Shown in pieces: positions 35,701-50,700 of a stretch of 64,000 nucleotides of DNA. Below the pieces are notes generated by a model. That model was not told the DNA's origin. It searched no databases and saw only the letters and a program-made list of their open reading frames with translations. The stretch is from Diprion similis. Its lineage: Eukaryota > Arthropoda > Insecta > Hymenoptera > Diprionidae. The translations under genes were made by a program, and so were the position numbers. The stretch is from NCBI RefSeq assembly GCF_021155765.1, contig NC_060111.1:7563981-7627980 (forward strand), read 5' to 3'. Every line of letters begins with the position of its first letter. Position 1 is the first letter of the stretch.

Positions 35701-38700
35701 CCGAAAAACTGAAGATTTTCATCGTCATTTCTCTGCTGCTGGTCCTACGCTATTTCTCATGTGTTTTCTGAGATCCTGGGCGTCGAATTAGTCTAAAAAG
35801 CGTCATACCAATCGATTCCCGGACAAAAGATTTTTCGGCTAAAAAAAATCCAAGGCTAACCCCTTTGGATTTTTGGTGAAAATTTCGACGACTTTGAAAA
35901 TTGCTGCAATTAATTCTTTGGAACACTATTCCGACGTAATTTTGCGAGAGAAATCGATTGATCGCAGTCCCAATGCGCTGCGAGCAACACCTGTAAAGTT
36001 ACAGCCGAAAATCTGAAGATTTTCATCGTCATTTCTCTGCTGCTGGTCCTACGCTATTTCTCATGTGTTTTCTGAGTTCCTGGGCGTCGGATTAGTCTGA
36101 AAAGCGTAATACCAATCGATTCCCGGACAAAAGATTTTTCGGCCGAAGAAAATCCAAGGCTAACCCCTTTGGATTTTTGGTGAAAATTTCGACGACTTTG
36201 AAAATAGCTGCAATTAATTCTTTAGAACACTATTCCGACGTAATGTTGCGAGAGAAATCGATTGATCGCAGTCCCAATGCGCTGCGAGCAACACCTGTAA
36301 CGTTACAGCCGAAAAACTGAAGATTTTCATCGTCATTTCTGTGCTGCTGGTCCTACGCTATTTCTCATGTGTTTTTTGAGTTCCTGGGCGTCGAATTAGT
36401 CTAAAAAGCGTCATACTAATCGATTCCCGGACAAAAGATTTTTCGGCTAAAAAAAATCCAAGGCTAACCCCTTTGGATTTTTGGTGAAAATTTCGACGAC
36501 TTTGAAAAGTGCTGCAATTAATTCTTTAGAACACTATTCCGACGTAATTTTGCTAGAGAAATCGATTGATCGCAGTCCCAATGCGCTGCGAGCAACACCT
36601 GTGAAGTTACAGCCGAAAAACTGAAGATTTTCATCGTCATTTCTGTGCTGCTGGTCCTACGCTATTTCTCATGTGTTTTCTGAGTTCCTGGGCGTCGAAT
36701 TAGTCTAAAAAGCGTCATACCAATCGATTCCCGGACAAAAGATTTTTCGGCTAAAAAAAATCCAAGGCTAACCCCTTTGGATTTTTGGTGAAAATTTCGA
36801 CGACTTTGAAAAGTGCTGCAATTAATTCTTTAGAACACTATTCCGACGTAATTTTGCGAGAGAAATCGATTGATCGCAGTCCCAATGCGCTGCGAGCAAC
36901 ACCTGTAAAGTTACAGCCGAAAAACTGAAGATTTTCATCGTCATTTCTGTGCTGCTGGTCCTACGCTATTTCTCATGTGTTTTCTGAGATCCTGGGCGTC
37001 GAATTAGTCTAAAAAGCGTCATACCAATCGATTCCCGGACAAAAGATTTTTCGGCTAAAAAAAATCCGAGGCTAACCCCTTTGGATTTTTGGTGAAAATT
37101 TCGACGACTTTGAAAAGTGCTGCAATTAATTCTTTAGAACACTATTCCGACGTAATTTTGCGAGAAAAATCGATTGATCGCAGTCCCAATGCGCTGCGAG
37201 CAACACCTGTAAAGTTACAGCCGAAAAACTGAAGATTTTCATCGTCATTTCTCTGCTGCTGGTCCTACGCTATTTCTCATGTGTTTTCTGAGTTCCTAAG
37301 CGTCGAATTAGTCTGAAAAGCGTAATACCAATCGATTTCCGGACAAAAGATTTTTCGGCCGAAGAAAATCCAAGGCTAACCCCTTTGGATTTTTGGTGAA
37401 AATTTCGAGGACTTTGAAATGTGCTGCAATTAATTCTTGAGAACACTATTCCGACGTAATTTTGCGAGAGAAATCGATTGATCGCAGTCCCAATGCGCTG
37501 CGAGCAACACCTGTAACGTTACAGCCGAAAAACTGAAGATTTTCATCGTCATTTCTGTGCTGCTGGTCCTACGCTATTTCTCATGTGTTTTCCGAGTTCC
37601 TGGGCGTCGAATTAGTCTAAAAAGCAACATACTAATCGATTCCCGGACAAAAGATTTTTCGGCCAAAAAAAATCCAAGGCTAACCCCTTTGGATTTTTGG
37701 TCAAAATTTCGACGACTTTGAAAAGTGCTGCAATTAATTCTTTAGAACACTATTCCGACGTAATTTTGCTAGAGAAATCGATTGATCGCAGTCCCAATGC
37801 GCTGCGAGCAACACCTGTAAAGTTACAGCCGAAAAACTGAAGATTTTCATCGTCATTTCTCTGCTGCTGGTCCTACGCTATTTCTCATGTGTTTTCTGAG
37901 TTCCTGGGCGTCGAATTAGTCTAAAAAGCGTCATACCAATCGATTCCCGGACAAAAGATTTTTCGGCTAAAAAAAATCCACGGCTAACCCCTTTGGATTT
38001 TTGGTGAAAATTTCGACGACTTTGAAAAGTGCTGCAATTAATTCTTTAGAACACTATTCCGCCGTAATTTTGCGAGAGAAATCGATTGATCGCAGTCCCA
38101 ATGCGCTGCGAGCAACACCTGTAAAGTTACAGCCGAAAAACTGAAGATTTTCATCGTCATTTCTCTGCTGCTGGTCCTACGCTATTTCTCATGTGTTTTC
38201 CGAGTTCCTGGGCGTCGAATTAGTCTAAAAAGCGTCATACCAATCGATTTCTGGACAAAAGATTTCTCGGCTAAAAAAAATCCAAGGCTAACCCCTTTGG
38301 ATTTTTGGTGAAAATTTCGACGACTTTGAAAAGTGCTGCAATTAATTCTTTAGAACACTATTCCGACGTAATTTTGCGAGAGAAATCGATTGATCGCAGT
38401 CCCAATGCGCTGCGAGCAACACCTGTAAAGTTACAGCCGGAAAACTGAAGATTTTCATCGTCATTTCTCTGCTGCTGGTCCTACGCTATTTCTCATGTGT
38501 TTTCTGAGTTCCTGGGCGTCGAATTAGTCTGAAAAGCGTCATACTAATCGATTCCCGGACAAAAGATTTTTCGGCCAAAAAAAATCCAAGGCTAACCCCT
38601 TTGGATTTTTGGTGAAAATTTCGACGACTTTGAAAAGTGCTGCAATTAATTCTTTAGAACACTATTCCGACGTAATTTTGCTAGAGAAATCGATTGATCG

Positions 38701-41700
38701 CAGTCCCAATGCGCTGCGAGCAACACCTGTATAGTTACAGCCGAAAAACTGAAGATTTTCATTGTCATTTCTCTGCTGCTGGTCCTACGCTATTTCTCAT
38801 GTGTTTTCTGAGTTCCTGGGCGTCGAATTAGTCTAAAAAGCGTCATACCAATCGATTCCCGGACAAAAGATTTTTCGGCTAAAAAAAATCCACGGCTAAC
38901 CCCTTTGGATTTTTGGTCAAAATTTCGACGACTTTGAAAAGTGCTGCAATTAATTCTTCAGAACACTATTCCGCCGTAATTTTGCGAGAGAAATCGATTG
39001 ATCGCAGTCCCAATGCGCTGCGAGCAACACCTGTAAAGTTACAGCCGAAAAACTGAAGATTTTCATCGTCATTTCTCTGCTGCTGGTCCTACGCTATTTC
39101 TAATGTGTTTTCTGAGTTCCTGGGCGTCGAATTAGTCTGAAAAGCGTAATACCAATCGATTCCCGGACAAAAGATTTTTCGGCCGAAGAAAATCTAAGGC
39201 TAACCCCTTTGGATTTTTGGTGAAAATTTCGACGACTTTGAAAAGTGCTGCAATTAATTCTTTAGAACACTATTCCGCCGTAATTTTGCGAGAGAAATCG
39301 ATTGATCGCAGTCCCAATGCGCTGCGAGCAACACCTGTAAAGCTACAGCCGAAAAACTGAAGATTTTCATCGTCATTTCTGTGCTGCTGGTCCTACGCTA
39401 TTTCTCATGTGTTTTCTGAGTTCCTGGGCGTCGAATTAGTCTGAAAAGCGTCATACCAATCGATTCCCGGACAAAAGATTTTTCGGCTAAAGAAAATCCA
39501 AGGCTAACCCCTTTGGATTTTTGGTCAAAATTTCGACGACTTTGAAAAGTGCTGCAATTAATTCTTTAGAACACTATTCCGACGTAATTTTGCTAGAGAA
39601 ATCGATTGATCGCGGTCCCAATGCGCTGCGAGCAACACCTGTAAAGTTACAGCCGAAAAACTGAAGATTTTCATCGTCATTTCTCTGCTGCTGGTCCTAC
39701 GCTATTTCTCATGTGTTTTCTGAGTTCCTGGGCGTCGAATTAGTCTGAAAAGCGTAATACCTATCGATTCCAGGACAAAAGATTTTTCGGCCGAAGAAAA
39801 TTCAAGGCTAACCCCTTTGGATTTTTGGTGAAAATTTCGACGACTTTGAAAAGTGCTGCAATTAATTCTTTAGAACACTATTCCGACGTAATTTTGCGAG
39901 AGAAATCGATTGATCGCAGTCCCAATGCGCTGCGAGCAACACCTGTAACGTTACAGCCGAAAAACTGAAGATTTTCATCGTCATTTCTGTGCTGCTGGTC
40001 CTACGCTATTTCTCATGTGTTTTCTGAGTTCCTGGGCGTCGAATTAGTCTGAAAAGCGTGATACCAATCGATTCCCGGACAAAAGATTTTTCGGCCGAAG
40101 AAAATTCAAGGCTAACCCCTTTGGATTTTTGGTGAAAATTTCGAAGACTTTGAAAAGTGCTGCAATTAATTCTTTAGAACACTATTCCGACGTAATTTTG
40201 CGAGAGAAATCAATTGATCGCAGTCCCAATGCGCTGCGAGCAACACCTGTAAAGTTACCGCCGAAAAACTGAAGATTTCCATCGTCATTTCTCTGCTGCT
40301 GGTCCTACGCTATTTCTCATGTGTTTTCTGAGTTCCTGGGCGTCGAATTAGTCTGAAAAGCGTCATACTAATCGATTCCCGGACAAAAGATTTTTCGGCC
40401 AAAAAAAATCCAGGGCTAACCCCTTTGGATTTTTGGTCAAAATTTCGACGACTTTGAAAAGTGCTGCAATTAATTCTTTAGAACACTATTCCGACGTAAT
40501 TTTGCTAGAGAAATCGATTGATCGCGGTCCCAATGCGCTGCGAGCAACACCTGTAAAGTTACAGCCGAAAAACTGAAGATTTTCATCGTCATTTCTCTGC
40601 TGCTGGTCCTACGCTATTTCTCATGTGTTTTCTGAGTTCCTGGGCGTCGAATTAGTCTGAAAAGCGTAATACCTATCGATTCCCGGACAAAAGATTTTTC
40701 GGCCGAAGAAAATTCAAGGCTAACCCCTTTGGATTTTTGGTGAAAATTTCGACGACTTTGAAAAGTGCTGCAATTAATTCTTTAGAACACTATTCCGACG
40801 TAATTTTGCGAGAGAAATCGATTGATCGCAGTCCCAATGCGCTGCGAGCAACACCTGTACCGTTACAGCCGAAAAACTGAAGATTTTCATCGTCATTTCT
40901 GTGCTGCTGGTCCTACGCCATTTCTCATGTGTTTTCTGAGTTCCTGGCCGTCGAATTAGTCTAAAAAGCGTCATACCAATCGATTCCCGGACGAAAGATT
41001 TTTCGGCTAAAAATAATCCAAGGCTAACCCCTTTGGATTTTTGGTGAAGATTTCGACGACTTTGAAAAGTGCTGCAATTAATTCTTTAGAACACTATTCC
41101 GACGTAATTTTGCGAGAGAAATCGATTGATCGCAGTCCCAATGCGCTGCGAGCAACACCTGTAAAGTTACAGCCGAAAAACTGAAGATTTCCATCGTCAT
41201 TTCTCTGCTGCTGGTCCTACGCTATTTCTCATGTGTTTTCTGAGTTCCTGGGCGTCGAATTAGTCTGAAAAGCGTCATACTAATCGATTCCCGGACAAAA
41301 GATTTTTCGGCCGAAGAAAATCCAAGGCTAACCCCTTTGGATTTTTGGTGAAAATTTCGACGACTTTGAAAAGTGCTGCAATTAATTCTTTAGAACACTA
41401 TTCCGACGTAATTTTGCGAGAGAAATCGATTGATCGCAGTCCCAATGCGCTGCGAGCAACACCTGTAAAGTTACAGCCGAAAAACTGAAGATTTTCATCG
41501 TCATTTCTGTGCTGCTGGTCCTACGCTATTTCTCATGTGTTTTCTGAGTTCCTGGGCGTCGAATTAGTCTAAAAAGCGTCATACCAATCGATTCCCGGAC
41601 AAAAGATTTTTCGGCTAAAAAAAATCCAAGGCTAACCCCTTTGGATTTTTGGTGAAAATTTCGACGACTTCGAAAAGTGCTGCAATTAATTCTTTAGAAC

Positions 41701-44700
41701 ACTATTCCGACGTAATTTTGCGAGAGAAATCGATTGATCGCAGTCCCAATGCGCTGCGAGCAACACCTGTAAAGTTACAGCCAAAAAACTGAAGATTTTC
41801 ATCGTCATTTCTCTGCTGCTGGTCCTACGCTATTTCTCATGTGTTTTCTGAGTTCCTGGGCGTCGAATTAGTCTAAAAAGCGTCATACTAATCGATTCCC
41901 GGACAAAAGATTTTTTGGCCAAAAAAAATCCAAGGCTAACCCCTTTGGATTTTTGGTCAAAATTTCGACGACTTTGAAAAGTGCTGCAATTAATTCTTTA
42001 GAACACTATTCCGACGTAATTTTGCGAGAGAAATCGATTGATCGCAGTCCCAATGCGCTGCGAGCAACACCTGTAACGTTACAGCCGAAAAACTGAAGAT
42101 TTTCATCGTCATTTTTGTGCTGCTGGTCCTACGCTATTTCTCATGTGTTTTCTGAGTTCCTGGGCGTCGAATTAGTCTGAAAAGCGTAATACCAATCGAT
42201 TCCCGGACAAAAGATTTTTCGGCCGAAGAAAATTCAAGGCTAACCCCTTTGGATTTTTGGTGAAAATTTCGACGACTTTGAAAAGTGCTGCAATTAATTC
42301 TTTAGAACACTATTCCGACGTAATTTTGCGAGAGAAATCGATTGATCGCAGTCCCAATGCGCTGCGAGCAACACCTGTAACGTTACAGCCGAAAAACTGA
42401 AGATTTTCATCGTCATTTCTGTGCTGCTGGTCCTACGCTATTTCTCATGTGTTTTCTGAGTTCCTGGGCGTCGAATTAGTCTAAAAAGCGTCATACCAAT
42501 CGATTCCCGGACAAAAGATTTTTCGGCTAAAAAAAATCCAAGGCTAACCCCTTTGGATTTTTGGTGAAAATTTCGACGACTTTGAAAAGTGCTGCAATTA
42601 ATTCTTTAGAACACTATTCCGACGTAATTTTGCGAGAGAAATCGATTGATCGCAGTCCCAATGCGCTGCGAGCAACACCTGTAAAGTTACAGCCGAAAAA
42701 CTGAAGATTTTCATCGTCATTTCTCTGCTGCTGGTCCTACGCTATTTCTCATGTGTTTTCTGAGTTCCTGGGCGTCGAATTAGTCTGAAAAGCGTCATAC
42801 TAATCGATTCCCGGACAAAAGATTTTTCGGCCAAAAAAAATCCAAGGCTAACCCCTTTGGATTTTTGGTCAAAATTTCGACGACTTTGAAAAGTGCTGCA
42901 ATTAATTCTTTAGAACACTATTCCGACGTAATTTTGCGAGAGAAATCGATTGATCGCAGTCCCAATGCGCTGCGAGCAACACCTGTAAAGTTACAGCCGA
43001 AAAACTGAAGATTTTCATTGTCATTTCTCTGCTGCTGGTCCTACGCTATTTCTCATGTGTTTTCTGAGTTCCTGGGCGTCGAATTAGTCTGAAAAGCGTC
43101 ATACTAATCGATTCCCGGACAAAAGATTTTTCGGCCAGAAAAAATCCAAGGCTAACCCCTTCGGATTTTTGGTGAAAATTTCGACGACTTTGAAAAGTGC
43201 TGCAATTAATTCTTTAGAACACTATTCCGACGTAATTTTGCTAGAGAAATCGATTGATCGCAGTCCCAATGCGCTGCGAGCAACACCTGTAAAGTTACAG
43301 CCGAAAAACTGAAGATTTTCATCGTCATTTCTCTGCTGCTGGTCCTACGCTATTTCTCATGTGTTTTCTGAGTTCCTGGGCGTCGAATTAGTCTGAAAAG
43401 CGTAATACCAATCGATTCCCGTACAAAAGATTTTTCGGCCGAAGAAAATCCAAGGCTAACCCCTTTGGATTTTTGGTGAAAATTTCGACGACTTTGAAAA
43501 GTGCTGCAATTAATTCTTTAGAACACTATTCGGACGTAATTTTGCGAGAGAAATCGATTGATCGCAGTCCCAATGCGCTGCGAGCAACACCTGTAACGTT
43601 ACAGCCGAAAAACTGAAGATTTTCATCGTCATTTCTGTGCTGCTGGTCCTACGCTATTTCTCATGTGTTTTCTGAGTTCCTGGGCGTCGAATTAGTCTAA
43701 AAAGCGTCATACCAATCGATTTCCGGACAAAAGAATTTTCGGCTAAAAAAAATCCAAGGCTAACCCCTTTGGATTTTTGGTGAAAATTTCGACGACTTTG
43801 AAAAGTGCTGCAATTAATTCTTTAGAACACTATTCCGCCGTAATTTTGCGAGAGAAATCGATTGATCGCAGTCCCAATGCGCTGCGAGCCACACCTATAA
43901 AGTTACAGCCGAAAAACTGAAGATTTTCATCGTCATTTCTCTGCTGCTGGTCCTACGCTATTTCTCATGTGTTTTCTGAGTTCCTGGGCGTCGAATTAGT
44001 CTAAAAAGCGTCATACTAATCGATTCCCGGACAAAAGATTTTTTGGCCAAAAAAAATCCAAGGCTAACCCCTTTGGATTTTTGGTCAAAATTTCGACGAC
44101 TTTGAAAAGTGCTGCAATTAATTCTTTAGAACACTATTCCGCCGTAATTTTGCGAGAGAAATCGATTGATCGCAGTCCCAATGCGCTGCGAGCAACACCT
44201 GTAAAGTTACAGCCGAAAAACTGAAGATTTTCATCGTCATTTCTCTGCTGCTGGTCCTACGCTATTTCTAATGTGTTTTCTGAGTTCCTGGGCGTCGAAT
44301 TAGTCTGATAAGCGTAATACCAATCGATTCCCGGACAAAAGATTTTTCGGCCGAAGAAAATCCAAGGCTAACCCCTTTGGATTTTTGGTGAAAATTTCGA
44401 CGACTTTGAAAAGTGCTGCAATTAATTCTTTAGAACACTATTCCGCCGTACTTTTGCGAGAGAAATCGATTGATCGCAGTCCCAATGCGCTGCGAGCAAC
44501 ACCTGTAAAGTTACCGCCGAAAAACTGAAGATTTCCATCGTCATTTCTCTGCTGCTGGTCCTACGCTATTTCTCATGTGTTTTTTGAGTTCCTGGGCGTC
44601 GAATTAGTCTGAGAAGCGTCATACTAATCGATTCCCGGACAAAAGATTTTTCGGCCAAAAAAAATCCAAGGCTAACCCCTTTGGATTTTTGGTGAAAATT

Positions 44701-47700
44701 TCGACGACTTTGAAAAGTGCTGCAATTAATTCTTTAGAACACTATTCCGACGTAATTTTGCGAGAGAAATCGATTGATCGCAGTCCCAATGCGCTGCGAG
44801 CAACACCTGTAAAGTTACCGCCGAAAAACTGAAGATTTCCATCGTCATTTCTCTGCTGCTGGTCCTACGCTATTTCTCATGTGTTTTTTGAGTTCCTGGG
44901 CGTCGAATTAGTCTGAAAAGCGTCATACTAATCGATTCCCGGACAAAAGATTTTTCGGCCAAAAAAAATCCAAGGCTAACCCCTTTGGATTTTTGGTCAA
45001 AATTTCGACGACTTTGAAAAGTGCTGCAATTAATTCTTTAGAACACTATTCCGACGTAATTTTGCTAGAGAAATCGATTGATCGCAGTCCCAATGCGCTG
45101 CGAGCAACACCTGTAAAGTTACAGCCGAAAAACTGGAGATTTTCATCGTCATTTCTCTGCTGCTGGTCCTACGCTATTTCTCATGTGTTTCCAGAGTTCC
45201 TGGGCGTCGAATTAGTCTGAAAAGCGTAATACCTATCGATTCCCGGACAAAAGATTTTCCGGCCGAAGAAAATTCGAGGCTAACCCCTTTGGATTTTTGG
45301 TGAAAATTTCGACGACTTTGAAAAGTGCTGCAATTAATTCTTTAGAACACTATTCCGACGTAATTTTGCGAGAGCAATCGATTGATCGCAGTCCCAATGC
45401 GCTGCGAGCAACACCTGTAAAGTTACCGCCGAAAAACTGAAGATTTCCATCGTCATTTCTCTGCTGCTGGTCCTACGCTATTTCTCATGTGTTTTTTGAG
45501 TTCCTGGGCGTCGAATTAGTCTGAAAAGCGTCATACTAATCGATTCCCGGACAAAAGATTTTTCGGCCAAAAAAAATCCAAGGCTAACCCCTTTGGATTT
45601 TTGTCAAAATTTCGACGACTTTGAAAAGTGCTGCAATTAATTCTTTAGAACACTATTCCGACGTAATTTTGCTAGAGAAATCGATTGATCGCAGTCCCAA
45701 TGCGCTGCGAGCAACACCTGTAAAGTTACAGCCGAAAAACTGAAGATTTTCATCGTCATTTCTCTGCTGCTGGTCCTACGCTATTTCTCATGTGTTTTCT
45801 GAGTTCCTGGGCGTCGAATTAGTCTGAAAAGCGTAATACCTATCGATTCCCGGACAAAAGATTTTTCGGCCGAAGAAAATTGAAGGCTAACCCCTTTGGA
45901 TTTTTGGTGAAAATTTCGACGACTTTGAAAAGTGCTGCAATTAATTCTTTAGAACACTATTCCGACGTAATTTTGCGAGAGAAATCGATTGATCGCAGTC
46001 CCAATGCGCTGCGAGCAACACCTGTAACGTTACAGCCGAAAAACTGGAGATTTTCATCGTCATTTCTGTGCTGCTGGTCCTACGCTATTTCTCATGTGTT
46101 TTCTGAGTTCCTGGGCGTCGAATTAGTCTAAAAAGCGTCATACCAATCGATTCCCGGACAAAAGATTTTTCGGCTAAAAAAAACCCAAGGCTAACCCCTT
46201 TGGATTTTTGGTGAAAATTTCGACGACTTCGGAAAGTGCTGCAATTAATTCTTTAGAACACTATTCCGACGTAATTTTGCGAGAGAAATCGATTGATCGC
46301 AGTCCCAATGCGCTGCGAGCAACACCTGTAAAGTTACAGCCAAAAAACTGAAGATTTTCATCGTCATTTTTCTGCTGCTGGTCCTACGCTATTTCTCATG
46401 TGTTTTCTGAGTTCCTGGGCGTCGAATTAGTCTAGAAAGCGTCATACTAATCGATTCCCGGACAAAAGATTTTTTGGCCAAAAAAAATCCAAGGCTAACC
46501 CCTTTGGATTTTTGGTCAAAATTTCGACGACTTTGAAAAGTGCTGCAATTAATTCTTTAGAACACTATTCCGACGTAATTTTGCGAGAGAAATCGATTGA
46601 TCGCAGTCCCAATGCGCTGCGAGCAACACCTGTAACGTTACAGCCGAAAAACTGAAGATTTTCATCGTCATTTCTGTGCTGCTGGTCCTACGCTATTTCT
46701 CATGTGTTTTCTGAGTTCCTGGGCGTCGAATTAGTCTGAAAAGCGTAATACCAATCGATTCCCGGACAAAAGATTTTTCGGCCGAAGAAAATTCAAGGCT
46801 AACCCCTTTGGATTTTTGGTGAAAATTTCGACGACTTTGAAAAGTGCTGCAATTAATTCTTTAGAACACTATTCCGACGTAATTTTGCGAGAGAAATCGA
46901 TTGATCGCAGTCCCAATGCGCTGCGAGCAACACCTGTAACGTTACAGCCGAAAAACTGAAGATTTTCATCGTCATTTCTGTGCTGCTGGTCCTACGCTAT
47001 TTCTCATGTGTTTTCTGAGTTCCTGGGCGTCGAATTAGTCTAAAAAGCGTCATACCAATCGATTCCCGGACAAAAGATTTTTCGGCTAAAAAAAATCCAA
47101 GGCTAACCCCTTTGGATTTTTGGTGAAAATTTCGACGACTTTGAAAAGTGCTGCAATTAATTCTTTAGAACACTATTCCGACGTAATTTTGCGAGAGAAA
47201 TCGATTGATCGCAGTCCCAATGCGCTGCGAGCAACACCTGTAAAGTTACAGCCGAAAAACTGAAGATTTTCATCGTCATTTCTCTGCTGCTGGTCCTACG
47301 CTATTTCTCATGTGTTTTCTGAGTTCCTGGGCGTCGAATTAGTCTGAAAAGCGTAATACCTATCGATTCCCGGACAAAAGATTTTTCGGCCGAAGAAAAT
47401 TCAAGGCTAACCCCTTTGGATTTTTGGTGAAAATTTCGACGACTTTGAAAAGTGCTGCAATTAATTCTTTAGAACACTATTCCGACGTAATTTTGCGAGA
47501 GAAATCGATTGATCGCAGTCCCAATGCGCTGCGAGCAACACCTGTAAAGTTACAGCCGAAAAACTGAAGATTTCCATCGTCATTTCTCTGCTGCTGGTCC
47601 TACGCTATTTCTCATGTGTTTTCTGAGTTCCTGGGCGTCGAATTAGTCTGAAAAGCGTCATACTAATCGATTCCCGGACAAAAGATTTTTCGGCCAAAAA

Positions 47701-50700
47701 AAATCCAAGGCTAACCCCTTTGGATTTTTGGTCAAAATTTCGACGACTTTGAAAAGTGCTGCAATTAATTCTTTAGAACACTATTCCGACGTAATTTTGC
47801 TAGAGAAATCGATTGATCGCAGTCCCAATGCGCTGCGAGCAACACCTGTAAAGTTACAGCCGAAAAACTGAAGATTTTCATCGTCATTTCTCTGCTGCTG
47901 GTCCTACGCTATTTCTCATGTGTTTTCTGAGTTCCTGGGCGTCGAATTAGTCTCAAAAGCGTCATACCAATCGATTCCTGGACGAAAGATTTTTCGCCAA
48001 AAAAAAATCCAAGGTTAACCCCTTTGGATTTTTGGTGAAAATTTCGACGACTTTGAAAAGTGCTGCAATTAATTCTTTAGAACACTATTCCGACGTAATT
48101 TTGCGAGAGAAATCGATTGATCGCAGTCCCGATGCGCTGCGAGCAACACCTGTAAAGTTACAGCCGAAAAACTGAAGATTTTCATCGTCATTTCTCTGCT
48201 GCAAGTCCTACGCTATTTCTCATGTGTTTTCTAAGTTCCTGGGCGTCGAATTAGTCTGAAAAGCGTAATACCAATCGATTCCCGGACAAAAGATTTTTCG
48301 GCCAAAAAAAATCCAAGGCTAACCCCTTTGGATTTTTGGTAAAAATTTCGACGACTTTGAAAAGTGCTGCAATTAATTCTTTAGAACACTATTCCGACGT
48401 AATTTTGCGAGAGAAATCGATTGATCGCAGTCCCAATGCGCCGCGAGCAACACCTGTAAAGTTACAGCCGAAAAACTGAAGATTTTCATCGTCATTTCTC
48501 TGCTGCTGGTCCTACGCTATTTCTCATGTGTTTTCTGAGTTCCTGGGCGTCAAATTAGTCTAAAAAGCGTCATACCAATCGATTCCCGGATAAAAGATTT
48601 TTCGGCCAAAAAAAAATCCAAGGCTAACCCCTTTGGATTTTTGGTGAAAATTTCGACGACTTTGAAAAGTGCTGCAATTAATTCTTTAGAACACTATTCC
48701 GACGTAATTTTGCGAGAGAAATCGATTGATCGCAGTCCCAATGCGCTGCGAGCAACACCTGTAAAGTTACAGCCAAAAAACTGAAGATTTTCATCGTCAT
48801 TTCTCTGCTGCTGGTCCTACGCTATTTCTCATGTGTTTTCTGAGTTCCTGGGCGTCAAATTAGTCTAAAAAGCGTCATACCAATCGATTCCCGGATAAAA
48901 GATTTTTCGGCCAAAAAAAAATCCAAGGCTAACCCCTTTGGATTTTTGGTGAAAATTTCGACGACTTTGAAAAGTGCTGCAATTAATTCTTTAGAACACT
49001 ATTCCGACGTAATTTTGCGAGAGAAATCGATTGATCGCAGTCCCAATGCGCTGCGAGCAACACCTGTAAAGTTACAGCCAAAAAACTGAAGATTTTCATC
49101 GTCATTTCTCTGCTGCTGGTCCTACGCTATTTCTCATGTGTTTTCTGAGTTCCTGGGCGTCGAATTAGTCTAAAAAGCGTCATACCAATCGATTCCCGGA
49201 CAAAAGATTTTTCGGCTAAAAAAAATCCAAGGCTAACCCCTTTGGATTTTTGGTGAAAATTTCGACGACTTTGAAAAGTGCTGCAATTAATTCTTTAGAA
49301 CACTATTCCGACGTAATTTTGCGAGAGAAATCGATTGATCGCAGTCCCAATGCGCTGCGAGCAACACCTGTAAAGTTACAGCCGAAAAACTGAAGATTTT
49401 CATCGTCATTTCTCTGCTGCTGGTCCTACGCTATTTCTCATGTGTTTTCTGAGTTCCTGGGCGTCGAATTAGTCTGAAAAGCGTCATACTAATCGATTCC
49501 CGGACAAAAGATTTTTCGGCCAAAAAAAATCCAAGGCTAACCCCTTTGGATTTTTGGTGAAAATTTCGACGACTTTGAAAAGTGCTGCAATTAATTCTTT
49601 AGAACACTATTCCGACGTAATTTTGCGAGAGAAATCGATTGATCGCAGTCCCAATGCGCTGCGAGCAACACCTGTAAAGTTACAGCCAAAAAACTGAAGA
49701 TTTTCATCGTCATTTCTCTGCTGCTGGTCCTACGCTATTTCTCATGTGTTTTCTGAGTTCCTGGGCGTCGAATTAGTCTAAAAAGCGTCATACCAATCGA
49801 TTCCCGGACAAAAGATTTTTCGGCTAAAAAAAATCCAAGGCTAACCCCTTTGGATTTTTGGTGAAAATTTCGACGACTTTGAAAAGTGCTGCAATTAATT
49901 CTTTAGAACACTATTCCGACGTAATTTTGCGAGAGAAATCGATTGATCGCAGTCCCAATGCGCTGCGAGCAACACCTGTAAAGTTACCGCCGAAAAACTG
50001 AAGATTTCCATCGTCATTTCTCTGCTGCTGGTCCTACGCTATTTCTCATGTGTTTTTTGAGTTCCTGGGCGTCGAATTAGTCTAGAAAGCGTCATACTAA
50101 TCGATTCCCGGACAAAAGATTTTTTGGCCAAAAAAAATCCAAGGCTAACCCCTTTGGATTTTTGGTCAAAATTTCGACGACTTTGAAAAGTGCTGCAATT
50201 AATTCTTTAGAACACTATTCCGACGTAATTTTGCGAGAGAAATCGATTGATCGCAGTCCCAATGCGCTGCGAGCAACACCTGTAACGTTACAGCCGAAAA
50301 ACTGAAGATTTTCATCGTCATTTCTGTGCTGCTGGTCCTACGCTATTTCTCATGTGTTTTCTGAGTTCCTGGGCGTCGAATTAGTCTAAAAAGCGTCATA
50401 CCAATCGATTCCCGGACAAAAGATTTTTCGGCTAAAAAAAATCCAAGGCTAACCCCTTTGGATTTTTGGTGAAAATTTCGACGACTTTGAAAAGTGCTGC
50501 AATTAATTCTTTAGAACACTATTCCGACGTAATTTTGCGAGAGAAATCGATTGATCGCAGTCCCAATGCGCTGCGAGCAACACCTGTAAAGTTACAGCCG
50601 AAAAACTGAAGATTTTCATCGTCATTTCTGTGCTGCTGGTCCTACGCTATTTCTCATGTGTTTTCTGAGTTCCTGGGCGTCGAATTAGTCTGAAAAGCGT

